The position numbers were made by a program, and so were the translations under genes. Shown piece after piece: positions 19,029 to 27,786 of a DNA stretch of 54,061 nt. Positions within the stretch are counted from its first letter, which is position 1. Every line of letters begins with the position of its first letter. The stretch spans positions 1-54,061 of the forward strand of contig JAXMBN010000037.1 of the NCBI GenBank assembly GCA_046349875.1, given 5' to 3'. This stretch comes from JAXMBN01 sp046349875 (GTDB lineage Bacteria; Planctomycetota; Planctomycetia; Pirellulales; Pirellulaceae). The notes beneath the pieces are model-generated. The model searched no databases. It was not told where the DNA came from and was given only the letters and a program-made list of their open reading frames with translations.

Positions 19029-20329
19029 TACTTGGAGCTCTCCACCACGCGCGATCATACGCATGTTCCCGTGACCGAGCTAAACTTCGAGTTGCCGCAT
19101 GGCTGTGCGGGGGCACCGCACCCTCGGGCGCCCTCGTGGGTCATGATGACCAGTGGCACGAACCGTTGATTGTATTCGGCTGCAGGTTCATGCTGAATCA
19201 ACGAGGATATCGAGATTTTGTTGCGACCCAAGACGCCGTGATCTGGGCCAATACACCGGGTTCATCGAGCACTTGCATCCGCAAGTAATAACGGCTCATC
19301 AATTCATCGTGCAATCGCACTTCCACGGTAGCTTGCCGTTCCGACCACAATTCAGGGTGCGGAAAGGCGGCAGTGCGACCCACTGCCGTATCGATCATAT
19401 CGGCAACGACGGCCGAAGCCGTTGGCATCTGCCTGCCCTTGGCCATGAAAGAAGATGTCTCTCACGACGTCTACAACCGTCGGTGGTGTAGAAACCAAAG
19501 AACTTCCGCGAGCGGCCGGCCCTTCCGAATGAGTGTTGGAGAAACATGCAGTTCCAAACCGCGTTCGGTAAGTCGAGCCGTCGCAAGCAACGATTCGATA
19601 GCCCAACTGTGATGCGTATTGCAAATCCGCGAGTTCCAAGGCATCGATACCGACGCGCGGAATATCTTTCCAGTGAACTCGAGCTCCAAAGGCAAGATGG
19701 GCAAGAATTGCCAACTTTTGTGCTGCATCGGAACCATCCACATCCATGGTGGGGTCGGCTTCCGCATAGCCCAATTCTTGAGCGCGTTTGAGAGCTGAAT
19801 CGTAGGGAGCCCCCTGCTCGTCCATCTGCGTCACAATGTAGTTGCTGGTGCCGTTCAGGATCCCGCGAATGGAAAGGATCTGATTGGCCGAAAAACACTG
19901 GCTGATGTTGCTGATGATCGGAATGCCACCAGCTACCGAAGCTTCAAAGGCAATCGATCGCCCAAGCGCCCGAGCGCGATCGAAGAGCTCGCCACCATGT
20001 TCAGCCAATAGGGCTTTGTTGGCAGTAACGACATCTTTGCCCGCTTCGAGCAACTGTAATGTAATGGTTCGCGCGGGTTCGAGTCCCCCGACTAAATGGG
20101 CAACGACCTTGATGTCTGGATCTTTGAGAACATCGTCCACCGAATCGGTGAGAATTCCAGCAGGAAGATCGATATGTCGATCTTTCTTGAGATCGCGGAC
20201 CACGGCCTTCTCTAACCAAAGCGTTCGACCAGCATGCCTTGCCGTTCGATCACCATGGTCGAGCAATAGCCGAGCCACACCCGTGCCAACGGTGCCCATT
20301 CCAACGATTGCAACTTTGGTCTTTTCCAT
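19029..20329 (-). CDS. hom: Homoserine dehydrogenase, 3' part frameshifted as read
   Basis: It reduces aspartate semialdehyde to homoserine with NAD(P)H. ATG 20329 starts MEKTKVAIVGMGTVGTGVARLLL, a Rossmann GxGxxG motif. About 245 residues are in one frame: 'VAHLVGGLEPARTITLQLLEAGKDVVTANKALLAEHGGEL' (conserved NK), 'FEASVAGGIPII', 'GILNGTSNYIVTQM', 'GYAEADPTMDVDGSDAAQKLAILAHLAFG'. After about 19600 the frame changes repeatedly: 'TERGLELHVSPTLIRKG', 'PTASAVVADMIDTA', then the ACT domain 'YYLRMQVLDEPGVLAQITA', and 'VPLVIMTHEGA', with a reconstructed stop TAG at 19029-19031 after 'NMRMIRVVESSK'. Total about 433 codons, normal for the ACT-containing form. It is first in an operon with the apgM-like gene and lysC. 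Confidence 0.92.
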
Positions 20330-20362
20330 TCCCGTTCCATTACGAATTCTCAATTCGCCCGC

Positions 20363-20396
20363 TGTACCAAGTGCACTGCTGTACCATGAGCACTGC
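20363..20396. repeat. Two-copy 17-bp direct repeat upstream of hom
   Basis: Two adjacent units, TGTACCAAGTGCACTGC and TGTACCATGAGCACTGC, lie 34 bp before the hom start codon in the divergent hom-mnmE spacer. Position would suit a regulator site, but this is only two imperfect copies and no known operator is recognised. Confidence 0.35.
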
Positions 20397-20548
20397 CATA
20401 CCGAGAACACCACCCGAGGCAGTGTCATTCCAAGGTACTAAGCGCTAGGAATTGAGGAGATAGGTCAGGGGCCTTTCCTGGCCCCCAATTCTGAGCCAAA
20501 ATCCTAATCGATTCCTCAATTTCTGAATATGGGAGAACCCTTTCAATC

Positions 20549-21962
20549 ATGCTCCGTTGGGATACGCAAGACACCATTTGTGCGATCGCATCGGGGAATC
20601 AGGGGGCCTTTCGCGGGGCCATTCGCATTTCTGGACCGCGAGCATTAGAGGTGGCGGGGGCCATGCTTCCGGAAGCATATCGAGAGGCTCATTGGGATAA
20701 TTGGCGTTCGATTCGACGCGCGACACGGATGGAAGCGGAGCTAGAATTAGGAGAAACACTTGGGAGGATCCCGTGTGACTTTTGGATTTGGCCCAATTCG
20801 CAAAGCTATACGGGGCAGCCGTCGGTTGAGCTTCACCTCTTCGGTTCGATGCCACTTCTCGAAAGCTGCGTGCAGAGGTTGTGTGCTTTGGGAGCTAGAC
20901 TTGCCGAAGCCGGCGAGTTTACCTTTCGTGCCTTCTTGGCAGGAAGAATGGACTTGGCTCAATGCGAGGCCGTCCTGGGGGTAATCGATGCCAAATCACA
21001 GAAAGGGCTCGACATCGCACTCGAGCAACTCGCCGGTGGTCTTCAATTGCCCCTCCAGTCTCTTCGGCAAAAACTGATTGAATTGTTGGCTGACCTTGAA
21101 GCGGGTTTGGATTTCGTCGATGAAGATATCGAATTCGTGACACAGGATTCGCTGAAGGAACAACTTCGGTCATCATTGGATGCCATGCAACCCATCGTCC
21201 AGCAATTGGGGATGCGAGGTTTCAGCGATGCTTGGATCAAGGTAGCTCTCTTTGGTCTACCCAATGCAGGAAAGAGTTCCTTGATCAATGCCTTGGCAGG
21301 TTACCAAGCCGCATTGGTTTCGGACATTCCGGGAACCACCCGCGACTACGTTAAAGTTCGTTCGGAACGGCATCCTATTCAATGGATTGATACGGCCGGT
21401 AAAGAAGATGTTCATGAACAAGGGCCGCGCCAAGAGGCTCAAGAACGAACCAACGAACAATGGGAACAAGCGGACCTTCGATGGTGGTGTGTCGACTTGA
21501 GTCAAGAACCGATTGCCGATGCGATTCTTCCATCCCCTGCCCTCACTGCATCCACAAACGACCAAGACCTCTGGCTTGTTGGAACCAAAGCAGATTTAGC
21601 TCCACAGGATCTCCTCCAACGATGGCAAGCATGGGCTGTTCCAACCGGGAAACGTTTCTTTGTTTCCAGTAGTCAAAGTCGATACGGACTTGAATTGTTG
21701 GAACAGGCGCTCGATGAATGGCTGGTAGATCGCGATGCTGAAGCTTCGGGCATCTTGCCTTCGACACTCAGTCGCTGTCGAACAGCGTTGGAGGCAGCGC
21801 AGCGTTCGATCGAATGCGCTCTGCAAGCAGTGAAAGATCGAGCTGGCGATGAAATCGTGGCCGCCGAACTAAGGTTAGCCTTGGACCATCTGGGGTGATC
21901 GTTGGCGAAGTGTATACCGACGATATTTTGGATGCCTCTTTAGCCGATTCTGCATCGAATGA
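20549..21962 (+). CDS. mnmE: tRNA modification GTPase MnmE (TrmE), 3' end frameshifted as read
   Basis: With MnmG it forms the 5-carboxymethylaminomethyl group on wobble U34 of tRNAs. The N-terminal formyl-THF-binding domain begins 'DTICAIASGNQGAFRGAIRISGP'. The helical domain includes 'AEAGEFTFRAFLAGRMDLAQCEAV'. The G domain has G1 'GLPNAGKSSLINAL' (about 233-246), G2/G3 'SDIPGTTRDYV' and 'WIDTAGKED' and a G4-like 'VGTKADL' (NKxD as TKAD). The read-through frame ends early at 21898 (ALDHLG). One missing G in a G-run restores 'LDHLGVIVGEVYTDDILD', and one missing C restores 'ALFSRFCI', the conserved FCIGK end; the present sequence gives FCIE-stop at 21960-21962. It is convergent with the next gene, 24 bp apart. 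Confidence 0.93.
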
Positions 21963-21986
21963 AGCTCTACATCGACGGAGTTTTGC

Positions 21987-24294
21987 TTAACGACGTTGAG
22001 TCATTACTCGCAGCGTGAAATTCCCTTCATGCCCCGCTGAGATCGAGAACGTCTTCGCCCTGTATGGATAGATCTTTGTTATTCCAGAACGGCATGATGC
22101 ATCTTCCATGGTTCTGGAAGTCGAAGTTTCAGCTCCGTTTTTTCGGCCTTTTGACGATTGGGCAATGTTCCCTCGACCACGACAAATCCCTCTTCAAGAT
22201 GGGACTGAACGCGAAGGGATACAGGGCCAAATGCAGTGGAACCCCTTCGATGGCTAACCTCGCCACCTGCGGTAACGTCTGGAAGTGCCAAAGAGAAGTC
22301 GGAGCGATTCTGGTTGCCCATCATTGTTCGCGTCGATGTCTTGAACGAGTAAATGGCGAAGCATCGAAAGAAAGTGTGCATTGCCTGCGGTGTTGGGAGG
22401 GCAATAGAAAAAGCGTCCGTATTCATCGACCGGTTAATCGAGCCTTCTCCAGCGATCAATGTATTTCGAGTCATGCCTTGGGCAGCATGCCATAGAAGCT
22501 CACTGAGCTCGATCGACATCGTCGCGACGTAGGGCATCGGCACGCATAGCGAGTTCCATAAAGTGGATTCACGCGTTCGTTTCCGGTCCAAAAACCATGA
22601 GCCGTCCCCCCAGCTCGCGTCATACCCATAAACAGATACCGCGTTCTCCTGCGTAGGCCGGGGCCAGCCATTCCTCTTCAGGCGATTGGGGATCAAATAA
22701 ACGACTGCCGATAACAAAATTGCTGAAGATTCAATAGCTTCAATGCGAGTCGCGGTAATAGGTGAATGCGGTTCTTCGCGATCGCGAAGAGCGAGCGGAA
22801 TGAAGGGAGGATCGGTGCCACGATGAATACTGGCTTCGATATGATTTTGAGTTGAGGCCTTAGGTTGGTTTCATACTTTTGAACGCGGTCGGCCAACGTC
22901 GGTTGATCGAGGGTTCGAAGGATCGGTACCCAGTCATGAAGAGCTCGCCATCCTTTTCCTTCGACACTCAAGGAATGCACCGGCGTTGAAATATCGCCAC
23001 AATAACGCTCTTTAGGAAGAAGCCCTTGGTCATTGCGGGGGCCCATCAAACGTTCCAGTTCCCGAGACCACTCGGGCGCGTTGTCTCATCCATTCACGAT
23101 CTCGATATAAGTAGTAAAGTACGGCGAGGTCTTGAAGTTTGAGTCCTGCTTGATGATTCTCGAGTCCTTTGCGGCGCCTGTCCGGAAGGATGGCAGAAAA
23201 CACTTTTGAGCAAGGTCGCGATAGCCTGCATGCCATCGCTCGAACCGCATCACCTCCTTCAGCGACATAAAGTTGTTCGTACTGATTGTCGGCGGCATAA
23301 AACATCTTGTCGTTTTGCAAGATCATCCAGTTTTGAACCAACAAAGTTCTTCCATGCGTTTTGCACACGTGGTTCGGGGATGCTTACCTGCATCGCTTGC
23401 GAAACTATTTCTCGCCATTTCGTTTCGGTGAGAGCTCGATGGTGTTCGAACGCATCGTTGTTCCAATGCAGTTTTTCTTTCGATACTGGGCGAGTCGCAA
23501 TCGCCAACGTAGCGGATTGATTCGGAGAAAGTTTGGCTTGGATGCTTCGCTTGGAAGGCTTCCATTGAGCATCCGTGGCGATCACCATCCCCATGTTCAT
23601 CGAACCAATAGTTGCCCTCAGGGACGCGGTCTACGGGCGGATCCCTCTGCACAGTGACGGTACCTTGAGTACCTTGGGCTAAGCTAAACCGAACATAGAC
23701 GATGGCATGCTCCGCAAGTTTAGGATCGGTCGTGACAAAGAACTCTTGGCGATATATCTCTGGTGGACGGTTCACAGGTTTTTGGTCGATGGGAACCATG
23801 CCTTCCGACTGAACCGGATAGGCGTGCTGATACTGAATTTCATAAATGGGTAACCAACCATCGCGCAAGGAGGGATGAGAGACTCGGTCGACGAGTCCGC
23901 CAAATCGAAACTCATCGGGACCTACGCGAAATGCGATAGGTGTTCCCTCATCTTTCCAGCTTTTGGACCCACCGCGAAGATTTACTCCAGATCCGTTGGA
24001 GATGACCCTTGCCTTGACTGGATTGCCAGGTGCTGCGAGCACGAGTGGATAGAATCGGAAGTCTGCATGCACGTAGCGTGGAGGCGGCAGTAGATTTTCA
24101 AAGTACTCGTAGCTTGGCCCATTCTCCTGCGCCATCGCTTCTTCACCCAATCGATCGCGGATCGATGCGATGGACTCTTGAACGTGAGGGGAAAGGCGTT
24201 GAGGAGTTGGCGGGATGGTTTCTTGAGCGTCAAGCTTTTCGATGGCCAGCCAAAGAAACGAAAGAAACATGCAGCAGGAGAGTGGCGACCGCAT
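21987..24294 (-). CDS. Secreted protein resembling six-hairpin glycosidases, frameshifted as read
   Basis: ATG 24294 opens MRSPLSCCMFLSFLWLAIEKLDAQ, a signal peptide. About 230 residues of beta-rich domain follow in frame ('PPPRYVHADFRFYPLVLAAPG', 'SNGSGVNLRGGSKSWKDEGTP'). From about 23500 the frame changes several times, but the text continues: 'VQNAWKxxLVQNWMILQNDKMFYAADNQYEQLYVAEGGDAVRAMA', 'GLENHQAGLKLQDLAVLYYLYRDREWMR', 'LPMPYVATMSI', 'FVVVEGTLPNRQKAEKTELKLRLPEPW', and a plausible end 'EGNFTLRVMTQRR' with TAA at 21987-21989. An AWxxLLxxN...Y...E..D..RA helical pattern resembles alpha/alpha six-hairpin glycosidase folds. About 769 codons. The enzyme class is an inference from pattern only; substrate unknown. 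Confidence 0.55.
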
Positions 24295-24310
24295 GGTGGG
24301 CTCCAATGCA

Positions 24311-24358
24311 AAAATCCGGTGCGAGGAGCTTGCAGTATAACTGCTGTAGGCACCGGAT
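24311..24358 (-). terminator. Hairpin with T-run between the small membrane gene and the glycosidase-like gene
   Basis: On the minus strand a perfect 9-bp outer stem (ATCCGGTGC / GCACCGGAT) with a nested 5-bp stem (GCAGT / ACTGC) is followed by ATTTTTGC. It lies 80 bp after the stop of 24438-24737 and 17 bp before the ATG at 24294. It could be a terminator of the upstream gene or a leader hairpin of the downstream one. Confidence 0.5.
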
Positions 24359-24437
24359 CTAAAGCTCAATTCTTCGCAGGGATCTAACTGCCGTTGTTCT
24401 AAAAGTCTCAGCGTTTTCAAGTCCGTACTTATAGCTT

Positions 24438-24737
24438 TCAGTTCGACGGATGACCTAGGACAAGATCAGGTGCCTCTTCCGGAATGATAGTTCGGGGCTC
24501 GGCCGGTTGCCTCGGGGGCCTGGGGCTCGATGCAGTTGAACGTTGAGTTCTGTCGCGGTAAGCCTTGCCACCAATAATCAGAGTTCCACCATCTGGAACT
24601 CGAATGGTCTTCGTGTAAACCTTTTGCTTCATCCATTGAAATGCGAATTGAGCGGGCGGAATCATCAATGCAATGATCGTCAAGAAGATAAACCATTGCC
24701 AGAAAGAGATCTGCCAGCGAGCTCGGAATCGTTTCAT
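24438..24737 (-). CDS. Small single-pass membrane protein with VPDGGT motif
   Basis: About 99 residues from ATG 24737 (MKRFRARWQISFWQW); an upstream start at 24770 adds 11 residues. One transmembrane helix at about 11-31 (WQWFIFLTIIALMIPPAQFAF) is followed by 'TKTIRVPDGGTLIIGG', similar to the VPDGGTxxLGG strand found near the C-terminus of secretins. The tail is rich in Pro, Arg and Glu. The family is not recognised. The motif is shared with secretin pieces but there is no secretin core, so a secretion role is not claimed. Confidence 0.6.
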   Translation of the reverse strand: MKRFRARWQISFWQWFIFLTIIALMIPPAQFAFQWMKQKVYTKTIRVPDGGTLIIGGKAYRDRTQRSTASSPRPPRQPAEPRTIIPEEAPDLVLGHPSN

Positions 24738-24881
24738 CTTTGCTCTGTCGGTCCCTGAATGAATTTTCAAGCGGATCGGATCGTTAGATCACCGACCGCG
24801 AGGTGTCGAATCAATTTGCTCGAGCGCCTCCCGAACAAGGAAGGCTCAGCTTCGATTCAGCGGACCGATGGCAATGCAAAG

Positions 24882-26768
24882 TTACCAGGTTCTCGCAGCG
24901 ACCAACTTGCGACAGGATTCGGCGATCCCTTCAGGGCTCAGCCCCACTTCGGCCAATAGTTCGGTTCGTTCGCCGTGGTCGATGAACCGATCAGGCAATC
25001 CGAGCGTTCGCATGGATCGCGTGTCCCATCCTTCGGCGCAAGCTGCTTCGAGAACCGCACTACCAAAGCCACCCATCAACGCGCCTTCTTCCACGGTCAC
25101 CACAAAGCGACATTGATCAAAGACTCGCTCCAACGTTTCGCGATCGAGTGGCTTGATGAATCGTGCGTTGATGACAGCCACTTGAATGCCTTCGTTGGCC
25201 AAAATCTCGGCCGCTTCGAGGCATTGTTCGAGCATAGCACCGCACGCTACCAAAGCGCCATCGGTTCCCCACTGAATGACTTCAGCCTTGCCAAGTTCAA
25301 TGGGTTGCTTGGGGCGATCAAATTTGTGGGCCGTGGCTTTCGGATAACGAATCGAAGTCGGGCCATTCCACTGCAGAGCGAATTCGAGCATCGGTTCCAT
25401 TTCGGTTTGATCGGCAGGCGCCATCATCACGATGTTCGGGAAGACTCGCATGTAGCCAATGTCGAAGACACCGTGGTGGGTTGGTCCATCGGGACCCGCT
25501 AATCCAGCGCGGTCCATCATGAACGTGACCGGCAAGTTCTGAAGCGAAGCTTCTTGGAAGATTTGATCGTACGATCGTTGCAAGAAGGTACTGTAAATGG
25601 CAACGATCGGTCGCAGGCCCGTCTTGGCGTGTCCCGCAGCAAAGGCCACTGCATGCGATTCGCAAATACCGACATCAAAGAATCGCTCGGGGAAGGCATC
25701 ACGAACGATTTCAAGCTTATTCCCTTGGCACATGGCTGCCGTCATCACCGTTACACGCGAGTTCTTTTGCATCTGCGAAAGGATGGCATCGCGAGCAAAG
25801 TTGGTGAATGCTGGTGAGCCTCCCGATGGAAGCACTTTCGGATTCCCATTCTCATCGGAGAATGCAGGTGGAGTATGGAAGAATACTGGATCCCGAGCCG
25901 CTGGTTGATATCCATGGCCTTTTTCGGTAACGACGTGCAGAAGGACTGGTCCCTTCTGCTCCTTGATCATCTGCAGATATTTGCGAAGAGTCGAAAGATC
26001 ATGCCCATCGATGGGACCAATGTATCGGAATCCGAACTCTTCAAAGAGCATGCCGCCGACGAGTCCTGCTTTGACTCCTTCCTTGATTTGAGCCAGCATC
26101 TTCTCGGCAGGGTCGCCGAAGAGAGGCACCTTCGATAGAGCCTTGGCAACTTCGGTCTTGAGTCCTGTGTAGTACGGGTTGGTTCGCAATCGGTCCAAGT
26201 ATTTGGCCATAGCACCAACGCGAGGACAGATCGACATCTTGTTGTCGTTCAATACGACAAGCAAGTCTTTGTTGAGTTCGCCTGCGTTATTGAGAGCTTC
26301 AAAGACGATGCCTGATGGAAGAGCCCCGTCTCCGATGACAGCAACGCTCTTGCGATCGGATTGATCCATCAAGTCGTCGCCACTCTTGAGACCTAACGCG
26401 GTCGAAACGCTGCAACCGGCATGGCCCGTCATGAACAAGTCATAGGGGCTCTCTTCAGGATTGGGGTATCCCATCAATCCACCACGCTCGCGTATGGTGG
26501 AGAACTCATGGTATCGACCCGTTACCAGCTTGTGCGGATAGACTTGGTGACCCGTATCCCAAATCAAACGATCTTTAGTGAAATCGAATGTGCTGTGAAG
26601 AGCCAAGCAGAGTTCGACGACACCCAAGTTCGATGCAAAGTGCGCTGTGCGTGTGGCCAATAAGTTGCAGAGCACATTGCGAATCTCATCGGCCAACTTT
26701 TCCAAGTCGGTCACCGACATGCGATGAAGATCTTTTGCAGACTCAAGGCGAGACAACAGTTCATGCAT
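24882..26768 (-). CDS. dxs: 1-deoxy-D-xylulose-5-phosphate synthase
   Basis: A thiamine-diphosphate enzyme joining pyruvate and glyceraldehyde-3-phosphate, the first step of the MEP isoprenoid pathway. 628 residues from ATG 26768 (MHELLSRLESAKDLHRM), the usual length. Marks are 'SNLGVVELCLALHSTFD' with the catalytic-region His, 'WDTGHQVYPHKLVTGR', 'GHAGCSVSTALGLK', the ThDP motif 'VIGDGALPSGIVFEALNNAGELNKDLLVVLNDN', 'HVVTEKGHGY', 'DVGICESHAVAFAAGHAKTGLRPIVAIYSTFLQRSYDQI' and 'DRAGLAGPDGPTHHG'. Its start sits before the ispA stop is reached, so the two genes overlap and are coupled. The gene is free of frameshifts. Confidence 0.97.
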   Translation of the reverse strand: MHELLSRLESAKDLHRMSVTDLEKLADEIRNVLCNLLATRTAHFASNLGVVELCLALHSTFDFTKDRLIWDTGHQVYPHKLVTGRYHEFSTIRERGGLMGYPNPEESPYDLFMTGHAGCSVSTALGLKSGDDLMDQSDRKSVAVIGDGALPSGIVFEALNNAGELNKDLLVVLNDNKMSICPRVGAMAKYLDRLRTNPYYTGLKTEVAKALSKVPLFGDPAEKMLAQIKEGVKAGLVGGMLFEEFGFRYIGPIDGHDLSTLRKYLQMIKEQKGPVLLHVVTEKGHGYQPAARDPVFFHTPPAFSDENGNPKVLPSGGSPAFTNFARDAILSQMQKNSRVTVMTAAMCQGNKLEIVRDAFPERFFDVGICESHAVAFAAGHAKTGLRPIVAIYSTFLQRSYDQIFQEASLQNLPVTFMMDRAGLAGPDGPTHHGVFDIGYMRVFPNIVMMAPADQTEMEPMLEFALQWNGPTSIRYPKATAHKFDRPKQPIELGKAEVIQWGTDGALVACGAMLEQCLEAAEILANEGIQVAVINARFIKPLDRETLERVFDQCRFVVTVEEGALMGGFGSAVLEAACAEGWDTRSMRTLGLPDRFIDHGERTELLAEVGLSPEGIAESCRKLVAARTW

Positions 26769-26769
26769 C

Positions 26770-27675
26770 CTAATGGCTCCTATCGAGCACAAATCGAGCG
26801 AGGTCAATCAAGGGTTGGCTTGGATGTCCAAGGAAAGTGATCGACGAAATCGCCTCATCGATCAGTTCCCGTGCCCGAATCTTGCTAGCTTCCAAACCGA
26901 AAACTGCGGGGTACGTTAACTTTCCCTTATTTTCATCCTTGCCGGTGCGTTTGCCCATGGCATCGGAGTTGCTCTCCACATCGAGGACGTCATCCACGAT
27001 TTGGAAGGCCAAGCCGATCTTTTCACCATATTGTCGCATCGCCGCTTGGCAATTTGTAGAGCCATTTCCAATCAAAGCCCCCAATTGCACCGATACGGTG
27101 ATCATGGCCCCCGTTTTTCGGCGGTGAATCGCCTGTAAAAGAGCTGCGTCACCCCCGTTTTTTTCGGCCCATAGGTCATCCATTTGACCGCCCACCAAGG
27201 CTTCTGGGCCAGCGGCTTTGGCCAAGAGGCCACAGGCAGCCGCTGCCGATTCGGTTGGCAATCGGGTGGCGCAGAGTTCCAACGCTAAGGCTTGCAAGGC
27301 ATCGCCGGCCAAGATGGCGGTGGCTTCATCAAACTGCTTGTGGCACGTAGGGCGCCCTCGCCTTAAATCATCGTCATCCATTGCGGGAAGATCGTCATGG
27401 ATCAACGAATAGCAATGGATCATCTCCACCGCACAAGCTGCAGGCATTGCCACATGGGCCTGTCCACCAACCGCTTCCGCTGACATCAGCACCAGTACTG
27501 GCCGAAGCCTTTTGCCTGGCGCGAGCAACGAATAGCTCATCGCATCTCTCAAGCGAGAAGGGCAATCTAGAGAAAGCGATTCGAGATAGTGACTCAGTTG
27601 ACGATCGATCCCATGTCGATGATCGTCCCATCGGCTCTGCAAGGCATCAAATTTTGAAGAGGATGGCTCAGGCAA
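26770..27675 (-). CDS. ispA: Polyprenyl (farnesyl/geranylgeranyl-type) diphosphate synthase
   Basis: This 301-residue trans-isoprenyl diphosphate synthase condenses IPP with DMAPP/GPP to make FPP (or GGPP). The first aspartate-rich motif is 'LIHDDLPAMDDDDLRRGRPTCHKQFDEATAILAGDALQALA' (DDxxxxD form, two extra residues, as in bacterial FPP synthases). Other marks are 'GKRLRPVLVLMSAEAVGG' and the second motif region 'FQIVDDVLDVESNSDAMGKRTGKDENKGKLTYPAVFGLE'. It is directly upstream of dxs, a common pairing that supplies precursor and elongates it. Chain-length cannot be fixed by eye. xseB, often found just upstream, is not seen. Confidence 0.93.
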   Translation of the reverse strand: MPEPSSSKFDALQSRWDDHRHGIDRQLSHYLESLSLDCPSRLRDAMSYSLLAPGKRLRPVLVLMSAEAVGGQAHVAMPAACAVEMIHCYSLIHDDLPAMDDDDLRRGRPTCHKQFDEATAILAGDALQALALELCATRLPTESAAAACGLLAKAAGPEALVGGQMDDLWAEKNGGDAALLQAIHRRKTGAMITVSVQLGALIGNGSTNCQAAMRQYGEKIGLAFQIVDDVLDVESNSDAMGKRTGKDENKGKLTYPAVFGLEASKIRARELIDEAISSITFLGHPSQPLIDLARFVLDRSH

Positions 27676-27786
27676 TGGCTATCTCCTCGCGGAAGCGTCG
27701 ACGCGACTTGCGAACTGGCAATGATCGTTTTCGAAATGGGTTTGATCGTTCATAAACATGGAGCCATGTTTGATGAACGAATCCAA

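Noticed and set aside
24311..24358. tRNA or riboswitch
   Set aside because: The nested stems are too simple for either; no acceptor/anticodon layout and no known aptamer core. Kept as a terminator candidate.
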